NCBI GenBank assembly: GCA_963754065.1
Contig: CAVWFH010000034.1
Coordinates: 124,001-188,000, forward strand
Direction: 5' to 3'
Length of the DNA: 64,000 nucleotides
DNA from: JALORV01 sp963754065
Lineage (GTDB): Bacteria > Pseudomonadota > Gammaproteobacteria > Burkholderiales > Burkholderiaceae_F
Shown: positions 23,514 through 32,283 of the stretch, in pieces
How positions within the stretch are numbered: the first letter of the stretch is position 1
How the letters are laid out: every line of letters begins with the position of its first letter
Notes under the pieces: model-generated
Seen by the model: the letters and a program-made list of their open reading frames with translations, nothing else
Told to the model about the DNA's origin: nothing
The model's database searches: none
Translations under genes and position numbers: made by a program

Positions 23514-24035
23514 ATGACCGATACCTCTCCCTCGACCGCGGCTGGCGCACAGGCGCCCGTGTTCCAGGTGCAACGCGTCTACCTGAAGGACGCTTCGCTC
23601 GAAATGCCCAATGCGCCGACTGTCTTTCTGGAAAACGAAGCACCCAAGGTCGATGTCCAGCTCGAAGTGTCGGACGCGCCAGTCATCGAAGCCCTGCACG
23701 AAGTCGTCGTGCGCGTGACGGTCACTGCCAAGGTCAAGGACAAGGTCCTCTTCCTGGTCGAAGGCAAGCAGGCTGGCATCTTCGAGATAAGAAACATTCC
23801 CGCCGAACAGAGACCCCCGATTCTCGGCATCGTCTGCCCGGGCATCGTCTATCCGTACCTGCGCTCGAACATCGCCGATCTGATCAGCCGCACCGGTTTG
23901 CCGCCGATTCATCTTGCCGAGATCAACTTCGAGGCGTTCTATCAGCAGCGGTTGGCCGCCATCGCGCAGCAGGCGACGGGTCAGCCGATCACGGCTCCAC
24001 AATCCGCAAACGGCAACGGCGCCGCCAACGCCTGA
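23514..24035 (+). CDS. secB: Protein-export chaperone SecB
   Basis: A 173-aa tetrameric chaperone that keeps preproteins unfolded and passes them to SecA. Diagnostic stretches are FQVQRVYLKDASLEMPNAP, VEGKQAGIFEIRNI, LGIVCPGIVYPYLRSNIADLI and LPPIHLAEINFEAFYQQR. ATG 23514 is chosen over GTG/ATG codons just upstream because it begins the typical acidic, Ser/Thr-rich N-terminus. The stop is close to the gpsA start, suggesting one operon. Confidence 0.96.
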   Translation: MTDTSPSTAAGAQAPVFQVQRVYLKDASLEMPNAPTVFLENEAPKVDVQLEVSDAPVIEALHEVVVRVTVTAKVKDKVLFLVEGKQAGIFEIRNIPAEQRPPILGIVCPGIVYPYLRSNIADLISRTGLPPIHLAEINFEAFYQQRLAAIAQQATGQPITAPQSANGNGAANA

Positions 24036-24042
24036 GGGCATG

Positions 24043-25044
24043 ATGAACATCGCGGTGCTCGGCGCAGGCGCGTGGGGCACTGCGATTGCTTGTGCGCTCG
24101 GAACACGGCACGACGTCGTGCTGCAGGCGCGCGATGCGGCGCAGGTCGGCGACATGAGCGCCGCGCGCAGCAACCGCCGCTATCTCGCAGGAATCACGTT
24201 CCCGCCAGCTCTGACGGTGACCGACGGATTCGATGCGGCGGTGGCCCATGCAGCCAGTGGACTGATCATCGTCGCAACCCCGACGCGGGCGCTGCGCGAA
24301 ATGTGCACGCGCCTCGCTGCCTTGGAGGCGCGCAGCCCCGTCGCATGGCTCTGCAAGGGTTTCGAGGAAACCGATCATCTGCTGGCCCATGAAGTCGTTG
24401 CGCGCACCTGGCCTGACGCGATCCACCGCAGCGGGCCCCTGTCGGGGCCGAGCTTCGCTCTCGAGGTGGCGCGTGGATTGCCGACTGCGCTGACCGTGGC
24501 GGGCAGCGGCGCGTTCTGCGAGCGCGTCACGGGCGCACTGCACGGCGGCGCGCTGCGCATCTACTCTTCGACGGATGTGGTCGGCGTCGAAGTGGGTGGC
24601 ACGGTCAAGAACGTGATGGCCATCGCCACCGGTATCAGCGACGCTCTCGAACTCGGGCTCAATGCGCGCGCCGCATTGATCACACGCGGACTGGCAGAAA
24701 TGACGCGGCTTGGCGTGGCCCTCGGCGCCCGGCCCGAGACTTTCATGGGCCTGACCGGCGTTGGCGACCTGATCCTGACGGCGACCGGAGATCTTTCGCG
24801 CAATCGGCAGATCGGACTTGCGCTCGGTCGAGGACGGTCGATCGCGCAGGCCGTCGACGAGCTTGGACATGTTGCCGAGGGCGTGCGCTCGGCACCCGCC
24901 GTGCTCGCACGCGCGCACGAAACCGGCGTGCAGATGCCGATCACCGAGGCGGTCTGTGCCGTACTGGCCGGCGGCGCAACGCCGCGCCAGGCGCTCGAGC
25001 GCCTGCTCGCGCGCGATCCCAAACGCGAAAGCGAGGGGCAATGA
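24043..25044 (+). CDS. gpsA: Glycerol-3-phosphate dehydrogenase [NAD(P)+]
   Basis: A 333-aa enzyme that reduces dihydroxyacetone phosphate to sn-glycerol-3-phosphate for phospholipid synthesis. It has the N-terminal Rossmann motif VLGAGAWGTAIA, the SGPSFALEV segment, the catalytic lysine region GGTVKNVMAIATGISDGL-like stretch, and GLTGVGDLILTATGDLSRNR. Two ATG codons are adjacent; 24043 gives better spacing from GAGGG at 24034-24038 than 24040. Its stop overlaps the next gene's ATG (ATGA). Confidence 0.96.
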   Translation: MNIAVLGAGAWGTAIACALGTRHDVVLQARDAAQVGDMSAARSNRRYLAGITFPPALTVTDGFDAAVAHAASGLIIVATPTRALREMCTRLAALEARSPVAWLCKGFEETDHLLAHEVVARTWPDAIHRSGPLSGPSFALEVARGLPTALTVAGSGAFCERVTGALHGGALRIYSSTDVVGVEVGGTVKNVMAIATGISDALELGLNARAALITRGLAEMTRLGVALGARPETFMGLTGVGDLILTATGDLSRNRQIGLALGRGRSIAQAVDELGHVAEGVRSAPAVLARAHETGVQMPITEAVCAVLAGGATPRQALERLLARDPKRESEGQ

Positions 25045-25637
25045 CGCTTGCTGCGGTTTGTGTGTTCTGCGGCTCGCAGGCGGGAGCAAGGCCCGAGTAC
25101 ATCGCGGCCGTGCGCGAACTGGCACAGGTGCTGGCGCGGCGCTCGATGACCGTCGTCTACGGCGGCGGTCACGTCGGCATGATGGGGGCGCTCGCCGACG
25201 AAACGCTCGCGCGACACGGTCGCATCGTCGGCATCATTCCGCGCCACCTGATGCGCCCGGAAGTCGCTCATCGCGGCCTGACCGAGCTGCATGTCGTCGA
25301 GTCGATGCACGAGCGAAAGCGTGCGATGGCCGATCGCAGCGATGCTTTTCTCGTGCTGCCGGGCGGCTACGGCACGCTGGAAGAGATGTTCGAGATGGTC
25401 ACCTGGCTGCAGCTGCAACTGCAGTCCAAGCCGGTCGGCATCCTGAACATCGAGGGCTACTTCGACCAACTGCTCGACTTTCTTCGGCACTCCGCTGTCG
25501 AAGGATTCATCCGGCCCGAGCACTGGGACCTGCTGATCGTCGATCACACGCCGGAACTCCTGCTCGACCGACTGGACCTGCACGCGGATCAGATGAGCCG
25601 CAGCCACCCGACAAAGGTCGAGCCCCGGCGCAGTTGA
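25041..25637 (+). CDS. LOG-family (TIGR00730) nucleotide phosphoribohydrolase
   Basis: A 198-aa Rossmann-like protein of the 'lonely guy' family. It has the signature PGGYGTLEEMFE with the upstream ligand motif HERKRAMADRSDA, and an N-terminal VCVFCGSQAGARPEY. Characterised members cleave the N-glycosidic bond of cytokinin riboside or other nucleoside 5'-monophosphates, releasing ribose 5-phosphate. The bacterial role is probably nucleotide or metabolite clearing; cytokinin production is not implied. It is coupled to gpsA by a four-base overlap. Confidence 0.9.
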   Translation: MTLAAVCVFCGSQAGARPEYIAAVRELAQVLARRSMTVVYGGGHVGMMGALADETLARHGRIVGIIPRHLMRPEVAHRGLTELHVVESMHERKRAMADRSDAFLVLPGGYGTLEEMFEMVTWLQLQLQSKPVGILNIEGYFDQLLDFLRHSAVEGFIRPEHWDLLIVDHTPELLLDRLDLHADQMSRSHPTKVEPRRS

Positions 25638-25649
25638 CCCACGCCGGCC

Positions 25650-26120
25650 TCAGGCGCCACCTTCAAAGCGCTGCTGCCGCCATGCTTCGTAGACGACGAT
25701 GGCGACGGCATTCGACAGATTGAGGCTGCGGTTGCCTGCACGCATCGGCAGGCGCAAGCGCTGGTTCGGCGGGAAGCGCGCGCGCAGCGATTCGTCGAGG
25801 CCGCGCGACTCGGCTCCGAATACCAGCCAGTCGCCGGGCTCGAACGCCACGTCGGCATGATGTCGTCCGGCGTGCGTGGTGCAGCAGAACATGCGCGTGG
25901 CCGCAGGACGCTCCTGCGCGAGCAATGCGTCGAAGCTCGCATGTACGCGCATCTCGGCGTACTCGTGATAGTCGAGCCCTGCCCGGCGCAGCTGCTTGTC
26001 CGACAGATCAAACCCGAGCGGCTGGACCAGGTGCAGTCGTGCTCCGGCATTGGCACACAAGCGAATGACATTGCCGGTATTCGGCGGAATCTCTGGCTCG
26101 ACCAGGACGACGTTGAACAC
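25650..26120 (-). CDS. trmL: tRNA (cytidine/uridine(34)-2'-O)-methyltransferase TrmL
   Basis: A 156-aa SPOUT methyltransferase that 2'-O-methylates the wobble base of tRNA-Leu isoacceptors. The sequence has the N-terminal VLVEPEIPPNTGNVIRLCAN, and the trefoil-knot SAM site VFGAESRGLDESLRARF with LRLPMRAGNRSLNLSNAVAI. GTG 26120 gives MFNVVLVEPE, the standard N-terminus; the longer frame has no homologous extension. Next on the strand is comF. Confidence 0.93.
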   Translation of the reverse strand: MFNVVLVEPEIPPNTGNVIRLCANAGARLHLVQPLGFDLSDKQLRRAGLDYHEYAEMRVHASFDALLAQERPAATRMFCCTTHAGRHHADVAFEPGDWLVFGAESRGLDESLRARFPPNQRLRLPMRAGNRSLNLSNAVAIVVYEAWRQQRFEGGA

Positions 26121-26276
26121 GATGTGGGTCGCGCAGTCCCGCTTCAACGGCCGCTGACAGCCACGTCGGAGGCGTGTGCCCGATCGGAGCCAGGACATGC
26201 GTGTCGCGAACGACCGATGACGGGCCGCCCGCACGGCTGCGGCCGGACGTCCAACGAGGTCAGGTGAGTCGCCAAC

Positions 26277-26984
26277 TCAGGGTGTCCTGGCCACGACGCG
26301 ATTGACGACGCGCGCGGCACCGGCGCGCTTCAGCGTATCGGCGATCTCGTCCAGCGTGCTGCCGGTCGTCATCACATCGTCGATCACGGTGATGCGCGCG
26401 CCCCGGACGTCTCCGGAAACGCCGAAGGCGCCACGGACGTTGCGCCGCCGATCATCGCGCGCCAGTGATTGCTGCGGCGGCGTATGTCGCAGTCGCAGCA
26501 GGGTTCGCCCGGCCATCGTGGCGCCGGTGAGCCGGGCGTAGCGTCGCGCGATTTCCAGCGACTGGTTGAAGCCGCGCGTGCTCTCGCGTTCGAACGACAA
26601 CGGCACTGCCACGATGAGATCCGCCACCGGTCCCGGCTCCCGGTCAGCCATCAGGCGCGCAAAGGCTTCGGCGAGATCGAGTCGTGCACTGAATTTCAAC
26701 GCGGCGATCATCCCGGAGACGGGTGCGATGTAGTCGGCGAGCGTGGCGGTTGCGTCGAAATGCGGTGGCTGTGCAAGGCATTGACCACAGCAACCCGACG
26801 AGGCGCCTGCGAGCCGAATGGCGCAGCGATCGCAGCGTGGCGCGTCGGGTTCGAAAAAGTCCCGTTCGCAGCCTTCACACACGGGCGAACCCGGGACCAG
26901 TGCGCAGACGACACAGCGCGGCGCAAGCCAGCCTGCCACGAGGGGGCGAGCGCCAGCACGGTGAGAGGACCTTGGCTGCATCAA
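26277..26984 (-). CDS. ComF family phosphoribosyltransferase-like protein
   Basis: A 235-aa ComF/GntX-type protein. An N-terminal zinc-binding region has cysteine pairs (CVVC, CEGC, CDRC and CGQC), and the C-terminal domain has a type I phosphoribosyltransferase fold with the PRPP loop VIDDVMTTGSTLDEIADTL and the STRGFNQSLEIAR motif. ComF proteins are needed for DNA uptake in naturally competent species; elsewhere their role is unclear. Two ATGs open the gene (26984 and 26981). It is divergent from the BioC-like gene, with a 184-base gap. Confidence 0.9.
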   Translation of the reverse strand: MMQPRSSHRAGARPLVAGWLAPRCVVCALVPGSPVCEGCERDFFEPDAPRCDRCAIRLAGASSGCCGQCLAQPPHFDATATLADYIAPVSGMIAALKFSARLDLAEAFARLMADREPGPVADLIVAVPLSFERESTRGFNQSLEIARRYARLTGATMAGRTLLRLRHTPPQQSLARDDRRRNVRGAFGVSGDVRGARITVIDDVMTTGSTLDEIADTLKRAGAARVVNRVVARTP

Positions 26985-27168
26985 CGAAGCTTAGCGATCC
27001 GCAGTCCCCTGAGCGACTGCAGCCGAGGTTGCAGACCCGTTTCATCCCCGTTGTGGTTCGAGGCCCGCCGCTCCAGGGGCGTGGTTGACCATCTCGAGCA
27101 TGGACGTGCAGAGTGTCTTTCCCTGAGCGTCAACCCGGATCCCCAACCTACCTATACTGGGCCGCATC

Positions 27169-28110
27169 ATGCCGCTCGGCCCGGGAACGTCCGAACTCAC
27201 GCCCACGATCGTGGCGCCGCCACGCGTGCCGGCCCGTACCGAAACGGTGGCGCAGCAGTTCGCTCAGCGCGTGGCACGGATCGCGGCGCGCGACGTGCTC
27301 CTGCGCGAGGTCGAGCAGCGGCTGCTGAGCCGGCTCGAGTACATCAGGCTGGATCCCGGCCGGATACTGGATGTCGGCTGCGGGCTGGGACGATCACGAG
27401 CCGGACTGCTGAAGATGTACCCGCAGGCAACGTGGACCGGTGTTGAGCTGTCGGCCACGATGGCGCGTGCCGGCCTTGCTGAACAGCAGCGCGCGCTCGG
27501 CATGTCCCGCTGGTTGCGCGGTTCTCCTCGCTGGGTCGTGGCCGATGGAGCGCGCTTGCCGTTCGGAGACGGAAGTGCAGACCTGCTGTTTTCGAACCTC
27601 ATGTTGCATTGGCATCCCACGCCACATCTGGTACTTCCCGAATGGAAGCGCGTGCTGCGGACTGAAGGACTGCTGATGTTCAGCTGCTTTGGTCCGGACA
27701 CGCTTCGAGAACTTCGGGCGGCCGCGGCCGACGCGCTGCCGCACTCCCGGCCGATGCCCTTCGTCGACATGCACGACTTCGGTGACATGCTGGTGGCCAG
27801 CGGCTTTGCAACGCCGGTCATGGACGTGGAAACGTTGACCCTCACCTTCGGCAGTCCAAGCGATCTTCTAACCGAGGTCCGGTCGCTCGGCGCTAACCCG
27901 CGCAGCGATCGTTGGCAGGCGCTCCCATCGGGCCTTCAGGCGCGCCGCTTGCTGGAAGCACTTGCGGCCCTTCGCGACGCTGCCGGGCGGATCCCCCTGA
28001 CTTTCGAAGTTGCCTATGGTCACGCGTGGAAGCCGCAGCCCCGCGCGGTGGGGAACAGCGTCATCTCCGTGGATGCCCTGCGCCAGCACTTGTCGGAAAT
28101 AAGGAAGTAA
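27169..28110 (+). CDS. BioC-like malonyl-ACP O-methyltransferase
   Basis: A 313-aa class I SAM methyltransferase. Motif I is ILDVGCGLGRSRAGLL, motif II is ADGARLPFGDGSADLLFSNLMLHW, motif III is LRTEGLLMFSCFGPDTLREL. The MLHWHP and TLRELRAA patterns are typical of BioC, which methylates malonyl-ACP to start biotin synthesis. No bio genes adjoin, so the biotin role is inferred from family resemblance. TATACT (27153-27158) lies only ten bases before ATG 27169, so transcription may begin within a few bases of the start codon. Confidence 0.85.
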   Translation: MPLGPGTSELTPTIVAPPRVPARTETVAQQFAQRVARIAARDVLLREVEQRLLSRLEYIRLDPGRILDVGCGLGRSRAGLLKMYPQATWTGVELSATMARAGLAEQQRALGMSRWLRGSPRWVVADGARLPFGDGSADLLFSNLMLHWHPTPHLVLPEWKRVLRTEGLLMFSCFGPDTLRELRAAAADALPHSRPMPFVDMHDFGDMLVASGFATPVMDVETLTLTFGSPSDLLTEVRSLGANPRSDRWQALPSGLQARRLLEALAALRDAAGRIPLTFEVAYGHAWKPQPRAVGNSVISVDALRQHLSEIRK

Positions 28111-28185
28111 AGTGCGGCCAAACAGGCGGCATGAGCGCCGCGCTTCGATGGATCGTCCCCGTGGGGAACAACTAGTGGAGGAAAG

Positions 28186-28680
28186 ATGAGCCTGATTTCG
28201 TTCTTCAAGGAAGCCGGCGAGAAATTGTTCGGCAAGAAGGTCCAGGAAGTCCAGGCCGCGCCGGCCCAAGTCGATGCAGCCGCGCTGGCCGAGGCCAACC
28301 GCGAAGCGGCTGGCGCGATCGAGAAGTACATCAACACGCTGGGCCTCACGGTAACCGCGCTGACGGTCACCTACGACGGGGCGACCAGTACCGCCAAGGT
28401 CTTTGGTGTCGCCCAGGACCAGGCCACGAAGGAGAAGGTGATCCTGGCGGCCGGCAATGTCTACGGTGTGGCCGGCGTGCAGGACATGATGACCGTCGAC
28501 CTTTCGCAGCCGGAAGCGAAGTTCTATACGGTGGTCAAGGGCGATACCTTGTCGAAGATCGCCAAGGAGTTCTACGGCAACGCCAATGCCTACATGAAGA
28601 TCTTCGAGGCCAACAAGCCGATGCTCAGCCATCCGGACAAGATCTATCCGGGGCAGAACCTGCGGATTCCCGCGGAATAA
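28186..28680 (+). CDS. BON-LysM protein (Kbp/YgaU-like)
   Basis: A 164-aa soluble protein without signal peptide. Residues about 40-105 form a BON domain (EKYINTLGLTVTALTVTYDG, then AAGNVYGVAGVQDM) and 112-164 a LysM domain (FYTVVKGDTLSKIAKEFYG ending YPGQNLRIP). The arrangement equals E. coli Kbp (YgaU), a potassium-binding protein that responds to K+ and osmotic stress. GGAGGAAAG directly before ATG 28186 is a strong ribosome-binding site. Confidence 0.92.
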   Translation: MSLISFFKEAGEKLFGKKVQEVQAAPAQVDAAALAEANREAAGAIEKYINTLGLTVTALTVTYDGATSTAKVFGVAQDQATKEKVILAAGNVYGVAGVQDMMTVDLSQPEAKFYTVVKGDTLSKIAKEFYGNANAYMKIFEANKPMLSHPDKIYPGQNLRIPAE

Positions 28681-28872
28681 CTGCGCGCGCCGGCCGCCAC
28701 GGGGCGGGTCTCACAGGCCTGCCCGACCGCGGCGCGGCACGGCTGCTATCCCGCTGATCGGGAGAGGGTTCGGATCAAGTCAGCGGGAGGGCCGACCTGA
28801 GGCGTCGCATTGCATATAATCCGCCCGTTTTGCGCCGACCCGGTCGACGCGAAGGCAGGCAGGCGGGCGACC

Positions 28873-29340
28873 GTGTACAAAAGCTGGTTGATCAAGCGTA
28901 ACTGTTCAGCCAGTCCCAGGCAGTTGGCGGTGGTATTCGCATCGCTGACGGCTGTTTCGTTCGCCTTCGGGGTGGCCTTCGCCGCTCAGGGCCTTTGGAT
29001 GGTGCTCCCGTTCGTCGGCCTTGAAATCGTGGCCGTCGCTGCAGCGTTCCTGGCCTACGGCCGGCATGCGGCGGACTTCGAGCGCATCGAATTGCGGGAC
29101 GGCCGGCTTATCGTGGAGAAACACGAGGGGTCGCGGCGTTCGGTGGTTGTATTCGACCTGCCTTGGGTGCGGGTCGACATGGAGGAACGCGGCGCCGACC
29201 TCGGTGCCTGCGTTCGGGTGGAACTGGTATCGGCGCGGCAGCGCGTCGAAATCGGGCGGTACCTCGTGGATGTCGGGCGCGCAGCCCTTGGGCGCGAGAT
29301 CCGGACAGCGCTCGGGCGAGCGTCTCCACCGGGCGTGTGA
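28873..29340 (+). CDS. DUF2244 membrane protein
   Basis: A 155-aa protein starting VYKSWLIKRNCSASPRQL at GTG 28873 (AGGCGGG five bases upstream). Two closely spaced membrane helices (LAVVFASLTAVSFAFGVAFA and LPFVGLEIVAVAAAFLAY) precede a cytoplasmic beta-rich domain ending with FDLPWVRVDMEERG and LVSARQRVEIGRYL. DUF2244 proteins have no proven role but regularly precede the cytochrome c oxidase operon in proteobacteria, as here. TATAAT (28815-28820) is a good -10 box; the longer ATG frame would start inside that promoter. Confidence 0.85.
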   Translation: MYKSWLIKRNCSASPRQLAVVFASLTAVSFAFGVAFAAQGLWMVLPFVGLEIVAVAAAFLAYGRHAADFERIELRDGRLIVEKHEGSRRSVVVFDLPWVRVDMEERGADLGACVRVELVSARQRVEIGRYLVDVGRAALGREIRTALGRASPPGV

Positions 29341-29370
29341 TTGATTCGAAGCCGGAAAGACGGACAGGCA

Positions 29371-30503
29371 ATGGCGAAGACAGTGTTCAATCGATTGGCA
29401 GTCGCACGCGCGTGCTGGCGACTCTCTTCACCAGCGCTGCAGGCAGCGCTGCGGCGATCCAGAGCCGGTTCAACCTGGCGCCACCGGTCACGCCGGTTGC
29501 CCAGGAGGTCTACAGCCTGCATAACCTGATGCTGGTTATCTGCACCGTCATCTTCGTCGCGGTGTTCAGCGTGATGTTCTATTCCGTCTGGAAGCACCGG
29601 AAGTCCAAGGGTGCGGTGGCTGCCAACTGGCACGAGAACACGACCGTCGAGATCATCTGGACCGTCATCCCGTTCCTCATCGTGATCGTCATGGCGCTGC
29701 CTGCAACGAGAACGGTCGTGGCGATGAAGGACACCAGCAATTCGGACCTCACGATCAAGGTCACCGGATACCAGTGGAAGTGGGGCTACGACTACCTGCG
29801 CGGCGAGGGCGAAGGCATTTCGTTCCTGTCACAACTGTCCACCCCGACCGCACAGATCGAAGGGCGTGAGCCGCGCACCAATACCTACCTGATCGAGGTC
29901 GACAACCCGCTCGTCGTTCCGGTCAACAAGAAGGTGCGTGTGATCACGACGGCCAACGACGTGATCCACGCCTGGTGGGTGCCCGCCTTCGCGGTCAAGC
30001 AGGACGCGATCCCCGGTTTCGCGCGCGATACGTGGTTCCGCGCCGAGAAAATTGGCACGTTTCGCGGCCAGTGCGCCGAGCTGTGCGGCAAGGACCATGC
30101 GTTCATGCCGATCGTCGTGCAGGTGGTGTCGGCGGAGGACTACAGCAAGTGGGTCAGCGGCAAGAAGCAGCTGATGGCTGCGGCAGCCGATGACCCGAAC
30201 AAACAATGGACCGCGGCCGAGCTGATCGCGCGCGGCGAAAAGGTCTACCAGGCCAACTGCCAGGCCTGCCACCAGGCCAATGGGCTGGGCGTCCAGGGAA
30301 CATTCCCGGCGCTGGCGGGCAGCAAGGTGGTTGTGAGCACCGGCGACCAGATTGCGCTGCTGCTGAGTGGAAAGAATGCGATGCCGTCGTGGAAGAGCCT
30401 GTCGGACATCGAGTTGGCGGCGGTGGCGACCTACACGAAGAACGCGTGGGGCAACAAGGGCGGCGAAGTGCAGCCCGCCGAGTTCAAGTCCGCGCGCAAG
30501 TAA
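29371..30503 (+). CDS. coxB: Cytochrome c oxidase subunit II with C-terminal cytochrome c (frameshift near 29411)
   Basis: CuA-bearing subunit fused to a mono-heme cytochrome c domain. After the signal peptide come two membrane helices (MLVICTVIFVAVFSVMFYSVW and VIPFLIVIVMALP), the aromatic motif YQWKWGYDY, the CuA site CAELCGKDHAFM, and the heme site CQACH with axial Met in KNAMPSW. The conserved start MAKTVFNRLAVARA (ATG 29371) is one frame off from the rest (VLATLFTSAAGSAAA); one base is missing in the GCGCGCG run near 29411. Without that correction the only in-frame starts would give an atypical leader. The gene heads the oxidase operon. Confidence 0.92.
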
Positions 30504-30539
30504 GCGTCGCAGCACATCCGAATTGGATCAGGAGTACCG

Positions 30540-32138
30540 ATGAGTGCAGTCGTCCACACCCCGACCGCCGGCCACGGCGATCACGATCACGCCCATGATC
30601 ATCCGCACGGCTGGCGCCGGTGGCTGTTTGCCACGAATCACAAGGACATTGGAACGATGTACCTGTGGTTCAGCTTCACGATGTTCCTCGTCGGCGGCGT
30701 GCTGGCCCTTGGTATTCGACTCGAGCTGTTCCAGCCCGGTCTGCAGTACTGGCGTCCGGAGTTCTTCAACCAGCTGACGACGATGCACGGCGTCATCATG
30801 GTGTTCGGCGCGATCATGCCGGCCTTCGTCGGCTTTGCGAACTGGATGGTCCCGCTGCAGATCGGCGCGCCGGACATGGCGTTCGCACGAATGAACAACT
30901 TCAGCTTCTGGCTGCTGCCACCCGCGGCGTTGCTGGTCGTCGCTTCGTTCTTCGTGCCGGGCGGCGCAACAGCGGCCGGCTGGACGCTCTATGCACCGCT
31001 GACCGTGCAGATGGGACCGGGCATGGACATGGCGATCTTCGCCCTGCACATCCTCGGCGCGTCATCGATCATGGGTTCGATCAACATCATCACGACGATC
31101 CTGAACATGCGCGCGCCAGGCATGACGCTGATGCGGATGCCGATGTTCGTGTGGACGTGGCTCATCACGGCCTACCTGCTGATCGCCGTGATGCCGGTGC
31201 TCGCGGGCGCGATCACGATGACGCTGACGGATCGCCACTTCGGCACCAGCTTCTTCAATGCCGCCGGCGGCGGCGACCCGGTGATGTACCAGCACATCTT
31301 CTGGTTCTTCGGACACCCCGAGGTCTACATCATGATCCTGCCGGCGTTCGGCATCGTCAGCCAGATCATTCCGGTATTCGCTCGCAAGCCGCTCTTCGGC
31401 TATGCCTCGATGGTCTATGCGACGGCGTCGATCGCGATCCTCTCGTTCATCGTCTGGGCGCACCACATGTTCACCACCGGCATGCCGGTGACGGGGCAGC
31501 TCTTCTTCATGTACGCGACGATGCTGATCGCGATCCCGACCGGCGTGAAGGTCTTCAACTGGGTCGCGACGATGTACAAAGGCTCGATGACGTTCGAGAC
31601 GCCGATGCTGTTCGCGGTCGGCTTCATCTTTGTCTTCACGATGGGCGGCTTCACAGGGCTCATCCTGGCGATGGCGCCGATCGACATCCAGCTGCAGGAC
31701 AGCTACTACGTGGTCGCGCACTTCCACTACGTGCTGGTGGCGGGTTCGCTGTTTGCGCTGTTCGCCGGCGCCTACTACTGGCTGCCGAAGTGGACCGGCC
31801 ACATGTACAACGAAGCGCTCGGCAAGTGGCACTTCTGGCTGTCGATGGTGTTCTTCAACATCACGTTCTTCCCGATGCACTTTCTCGGGCTGGCAGGTAT
31901 GCCGCGTCGCTACGCCGACTACCCTTTGCAGTTCGCCGACTTCAACCTGGTGGCTTCGCTCGGTGGCTTTGGCTTCGGCCTCACGCAATTGCTGTTCCTG
32001 TACATCGTGGTGAAGTGCATCAAGGGCGGGCCGAAGGCAGCGGCGAACCCGTGGGGTGCCGAGGACGGTGGCCTCGAGTGGACCGTACCGTCGCCTGCGC
32101 CGTTCCACACGTTCGAGACGCCTCCGGTCGTCAGGTAG
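30540..32138 (+). CDS. ctaD: Cytochrome c oxidase subunit I
   Basis: The 532-aa, twelve-helix catalytic subunit of an aa3-type oxidase. Heme a and a3 ligands and CuB ligands are visible: MHGVIMVFGA, HPEVYIMILPAFGI (the His-Tyr cross-link pair), WAHHMFTTGM, and DSYYVVAHFHYVLVAGS. The N-terminus is His-rich (HGDHDHAHDHPHG). AGGAG precedes ATG 30540, 36 bases after coxB. It reduces O2 to water and pumps protons across the inner membrane. Confidence 0.98.
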   Translation: MSAVVHTPTAGHGDHDHAHDHPHGWRRWLFATNHKDIGTMYLWFSFTMFLVGGVLALGIRLELFQPGLQYWRPEFFNQLTTMHGVIMVFGAIMPAFVGFANWMVPLQIGAPDMAFARMNNFSFWLLPPAALLVVASFFVPGGATAAGWTLYAPLTVQMGPGMDMAIFALHILGASSIMGSINIITTILNMRAPGMTLMRMPMFVWTWLITAYLLIAVMPVLAGAITMTLTDRHFGTSFFNAAGGGDPVMYQHIFWFFGHPEVYIMILPAFGIVSQIIPVFARKPLFGYASMVYATASIAILSFIVWAHHMFTTGMPVTGQLFFMYATMLIAIPTGVKVFNWVATMYKGSMTFETPMLFAVGFIFVFTMGGFTGLILAMAPIDIQLQDSYYVVAHFHYVLVAGSLFALFAGAYYWLPKWTGHMYNEALGKWHFWLSMVFFNITFFPMHFLGLAGMPRRYADYPLQFADFNLVASLGGFGFGLTQLLFLYIVVKCIKGGPKAAANPWGAEDGGLEWTVPSPAPFHTFETPPVVR

Positions 32139-32140
32139 TC

Positions 32141-32269
32141 ATGGTGCACATGATGAATCCCGACGCCGACGAACGCAGGCAGAACCGCCGGACGGCGCTG
32201 ATACTCGCGTCGGTCGTGCTGGTCTTCTTCCTTGGCGTCATCGCGCGTCGCTGGCTGGTCGGCGGCTGA
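32141..32269 (+). CDS. Cytochrome oxidase small assembly protein (42 aa)
   Basis: A short ORF fits exactly between ctaD and ctaG: MVHMMNPDADERRQNRRTAL followed by one membrane helix (ILASVVLVFFLGVIARRWLV) and GG. Betaproteobacterial cox operons routinely carry such a 35-45 aa single-span protein with the NRRT-LILASV pattern at this site. Its start is two bases after the ctaD stop and its stop is 14 bases before ctaG. Confidence 0.75.
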   Translation: MVHMMNPDADERRQNRRTALILASVVLVFFLGVIARRWLVGG

Positions 32270-32283
32270 AGCCGAGTCCGACG

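Noticed and set aside
30620..32140. 549-aa frame overlapping ctaD on the same strand
   Set aside because: It is a +1 shadow of ctaD; only its last 42 codons (32141-32269) are a real gene.
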